DNA from: Pelargonium cotyledonis
Taxonomy: Eukaryota > Streptophyta > Magnoliopsida > Geraniales > Geraniaceae
Direction of reading: 5' to 3'
Assembly: GCA_036897625.1 (NCBI GenBank)
Contig: JAYMTA010001136.1
Coordinates: forward strand, 1-21,591
DNA: 21,591 nt
This document shows positions 19,087 through 21,591 of the stretch, in pieces. The notes beneath the pieces were generated by a model. That model searched no databases, was not told where the DNA came from, and worked only from the letters and a program-made list of their open reading frames with translations. Position numbers and translations under genes: made by a program. Within the stretch, counting starts at the first letter, position 1; each line of letters begins with the position of its first letter.

Positions 19087-19257
19087 TTTGATTGACTTTT
19101 GGCCGATGAAACAGAAGCTACAATCAAAGTAAAAAAAATCAAAACAGTAATTATATAAGAGAATTTCCGGATAAGGATTGGATGATGCTTGCAACCGTAT
19201 TGATGAAAATTCAGAAACTGGTCTTGCGAGTCTACACAGAAACTCAACTGTTTGGGA

Positions 19258-20670
19258 ATTGGGAGCTACTCAAATTACACAAATACCCTGTTATGCTTAT
19301 GTAATAACGAAAAATGCATCTAGCTGCCTCGGTCAATAACTGGACCGGCCTGGTTCTTTTAAACTTTTGAGACCGAAAACTAGATTGATAATGACCCGGT
19401 TTCGCTCAAATTGAACTGAGAAAATTTTGAACTGAACTGAATCTTTTTAATTGTTTTCCATGCTTAAGGAATTTTGTTTTTAAAAGAGATAATGAACATA
19501 TTTAGTAAACAACTAAGATCATCCATATTCAATAGCATGAATTTTAATTAAAGATACAAATAAACTGAATAAATGTGTATAAACATTCATGTTTGATAAT
19601 GTTACTGTTTAACAATTTGTCTGCGTCTATAGTTGCACCTCACTTTTGTTAGATTTGGTGGTTTGATGCAAATCTCCAACTCTAGAGTACAGATTTACTT
19701 GATCTCACTAATATTCAAAGAAACAAAGAACTGCCTCTTCTTTTGCATTCCTTGTGTGCTACCGTCATACTAGTAAGTCTAGTCATTACATCGCAGGTAA
19801 AGTAGAAGAAGTAATACACAATCAAGAAACTTAATACCAAAAATCATTGGAAGAAAACTTTGAATTTGAAATTGACACAACGAAAGATTGTTCATATTCA
19901 TTGAACTTCAGTTCAACAAAAATATATTTTGACATTGAACTTTTTTTCGAGATGATGTTGTAGTTCAAGACTCGTGAACTCCTGTGTTAGGTTCTCTTAA
20001 CGCTTGCTCATTTTGATAGTATTGCCAGTTTAAACTTTATACACTCTTGAACACTCGTTTAACTTATTTGCACGGTCATTCGCTTTATCGTGTCTCTACT
20101 CGCCCTAGAACTAGAAGGGATCCAGTTCTTATCTTTTCTATTATTAAGCTCAAAATACCAACAATATCCCAATTAGAGATTGGTCCTTCTTCGCAAATTT
20201 TTGTAAATATGTTGGTCACCAAACGAAATGCAATCTCTTAGTTACTAGGAAGGCATGTGGCTCTCATGATTCGTATTTCTTTGCCTCCTCTGTTCTTACA
20301 CTACAATTACACACTACTAGCTTCATGTGTCTAATAAGAGGCTTTCGATTTATCTTCTCTTTCCATTCTTTTGCCTAACAAGATTGACTAGCCGTATCCT
20401 CAACCAATCTACCCATCAATGTAGAGATCACTATGAATCAAGTTGTCAAAAATTTCAATCCTCCCAAGTGAAGTGAGGCTTCGAAGTTATAAAGCTTGGT
20501 CCTCCTCAAATCAATTGGGCACAAATACATTCTTCAATAGGAAGGACAATAACCCAATACAGAAAGAATTCCTCAAAAGCCTTAAACACAATTCACCACC
20601 ACCACCATCATCATCATCTTATTCTAGAACAATAACAACCCACAATTGCAATGATCAAAACAACAACATA
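19258..20670. other. Intergenic DNA between the TGD5-like and PRISE genes
   Basis: No gene is supported. The sequence is AT-rich. The 64-codon plus-strand frame at 20047-20241 and the pieces after it have no family resemblance that I can support, though the slightly higher complexity of 20040-20460 may reflect an old repeat. The final part probably belongs to the 3' UTR of the minus-strand PRISE gene. Confidence 0.4.
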
Positions 20671-20675
20671 TATAT

Positions 20676-20703
20676 ATGCAATGCAATGCAATGCAATGCA
20701 ATG
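20676..20703. repeat. Pentanucleotide microsatellite (ATGCA)n, about 5.6 copies
   Basis: Perfect ATGCA repeats follow a short TATATA run. They end about 12 bp beyond the stop codon of the minus-strand PRISE gene, so the repeat lies in its 3' UTR and should vary in length between individuals. Confidence 0.9.
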
Positions 20704-20714
20704 ATCAAGTTTCT

Positions 20715-21591
<877 letters not shown>

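Noticed and set aside
18771..19247. 158-codon minus-strand frame covering TGD5-like exons 1 and 2
   Set aside because: It runs through the intron in part and reads exon 1 in the wrong frame; the four-exon model gives a family-like protein.

Overview
This window is plant nuclear DNA, almost certainly from a eudicot. It has AT-rich intergenic sequence, GT-AG introns, an intronless plant subtilase, a plant syntaxin-6-N family gene, a plant-type cytochrome b5, a TGD5-like glycine-rich gene and a progesterone 5-beta-reductase gene. Remains of CACTA, Mutator-like, TRIM, SINE and LINE elements lie between and inside the genes. The TRIM terminal repeats look like types common in woody rosids such as Rosaceae, but the family cannot be fixed from this window alone.

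Layout. Positions 1-6140 are gene-poor and transposon-rich: the right end of a CACTA element (1-474), a duplicated AT-rich segment split by a 690-bp MITE (827-1516), a complete 266-bp mini-CACTA with a GAT target duplication (2543-2808) and a decayed LINE 3' end on the minus strand (about 2944-3500). At 6293-8602 (+) is an intact SBT1-type subtilase. At 10067-14370 (+) is a five-exon gene for a tail-anchored syntaxin-6-N-domain protein. Its last exon is only 26 nt and lies beyond a 2.8-kb intron filled with nested mobile elements: a foldback element holding a TRIM and a Mutator-like MITE, the latter holding a probable SINE. At 15184-15680 (-) is a two-exon cytochrome b5. A frameshifted LINE RNase H fragment follows (about 16238-16665, +). 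At 16958-19086 (-) is a four-exon, 91-residue glycine-rich protein recognised as TGD5-like, built partly from tiny 37-, 45- and 33-nt exons. At 20715-21591 (-), cut by the window edge, is the C-terminal three quarters of a GC-rich progesterone 5-beta-reductase / iridoid-synthase-like (PRISE) gene.

How the genes relate. These are separate nuclear genes, not an operon. The syntaxin-like gene and cytochrome b5 converge. From memory, Arabidopsis TGD5 (At1g27695) and one syntaxin-6-N family gene (At1g27700) have adjacent locus numbers, so finding both here suggests an old conserved linkage into which cytochrome b5 and transposon fragments have come. Cytochrome b5 (ER electron donor to lipid desaturases and hydroxylases) and TGD5 (ER-to-plastid lipid transfer) both touch lipid metabolism, but nothing here shows a functional link. 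I see no undescribed defence or biosynthetic system. The most informative structures are the hidden micro-exons and the nested, target-duplication-bounded transposons.
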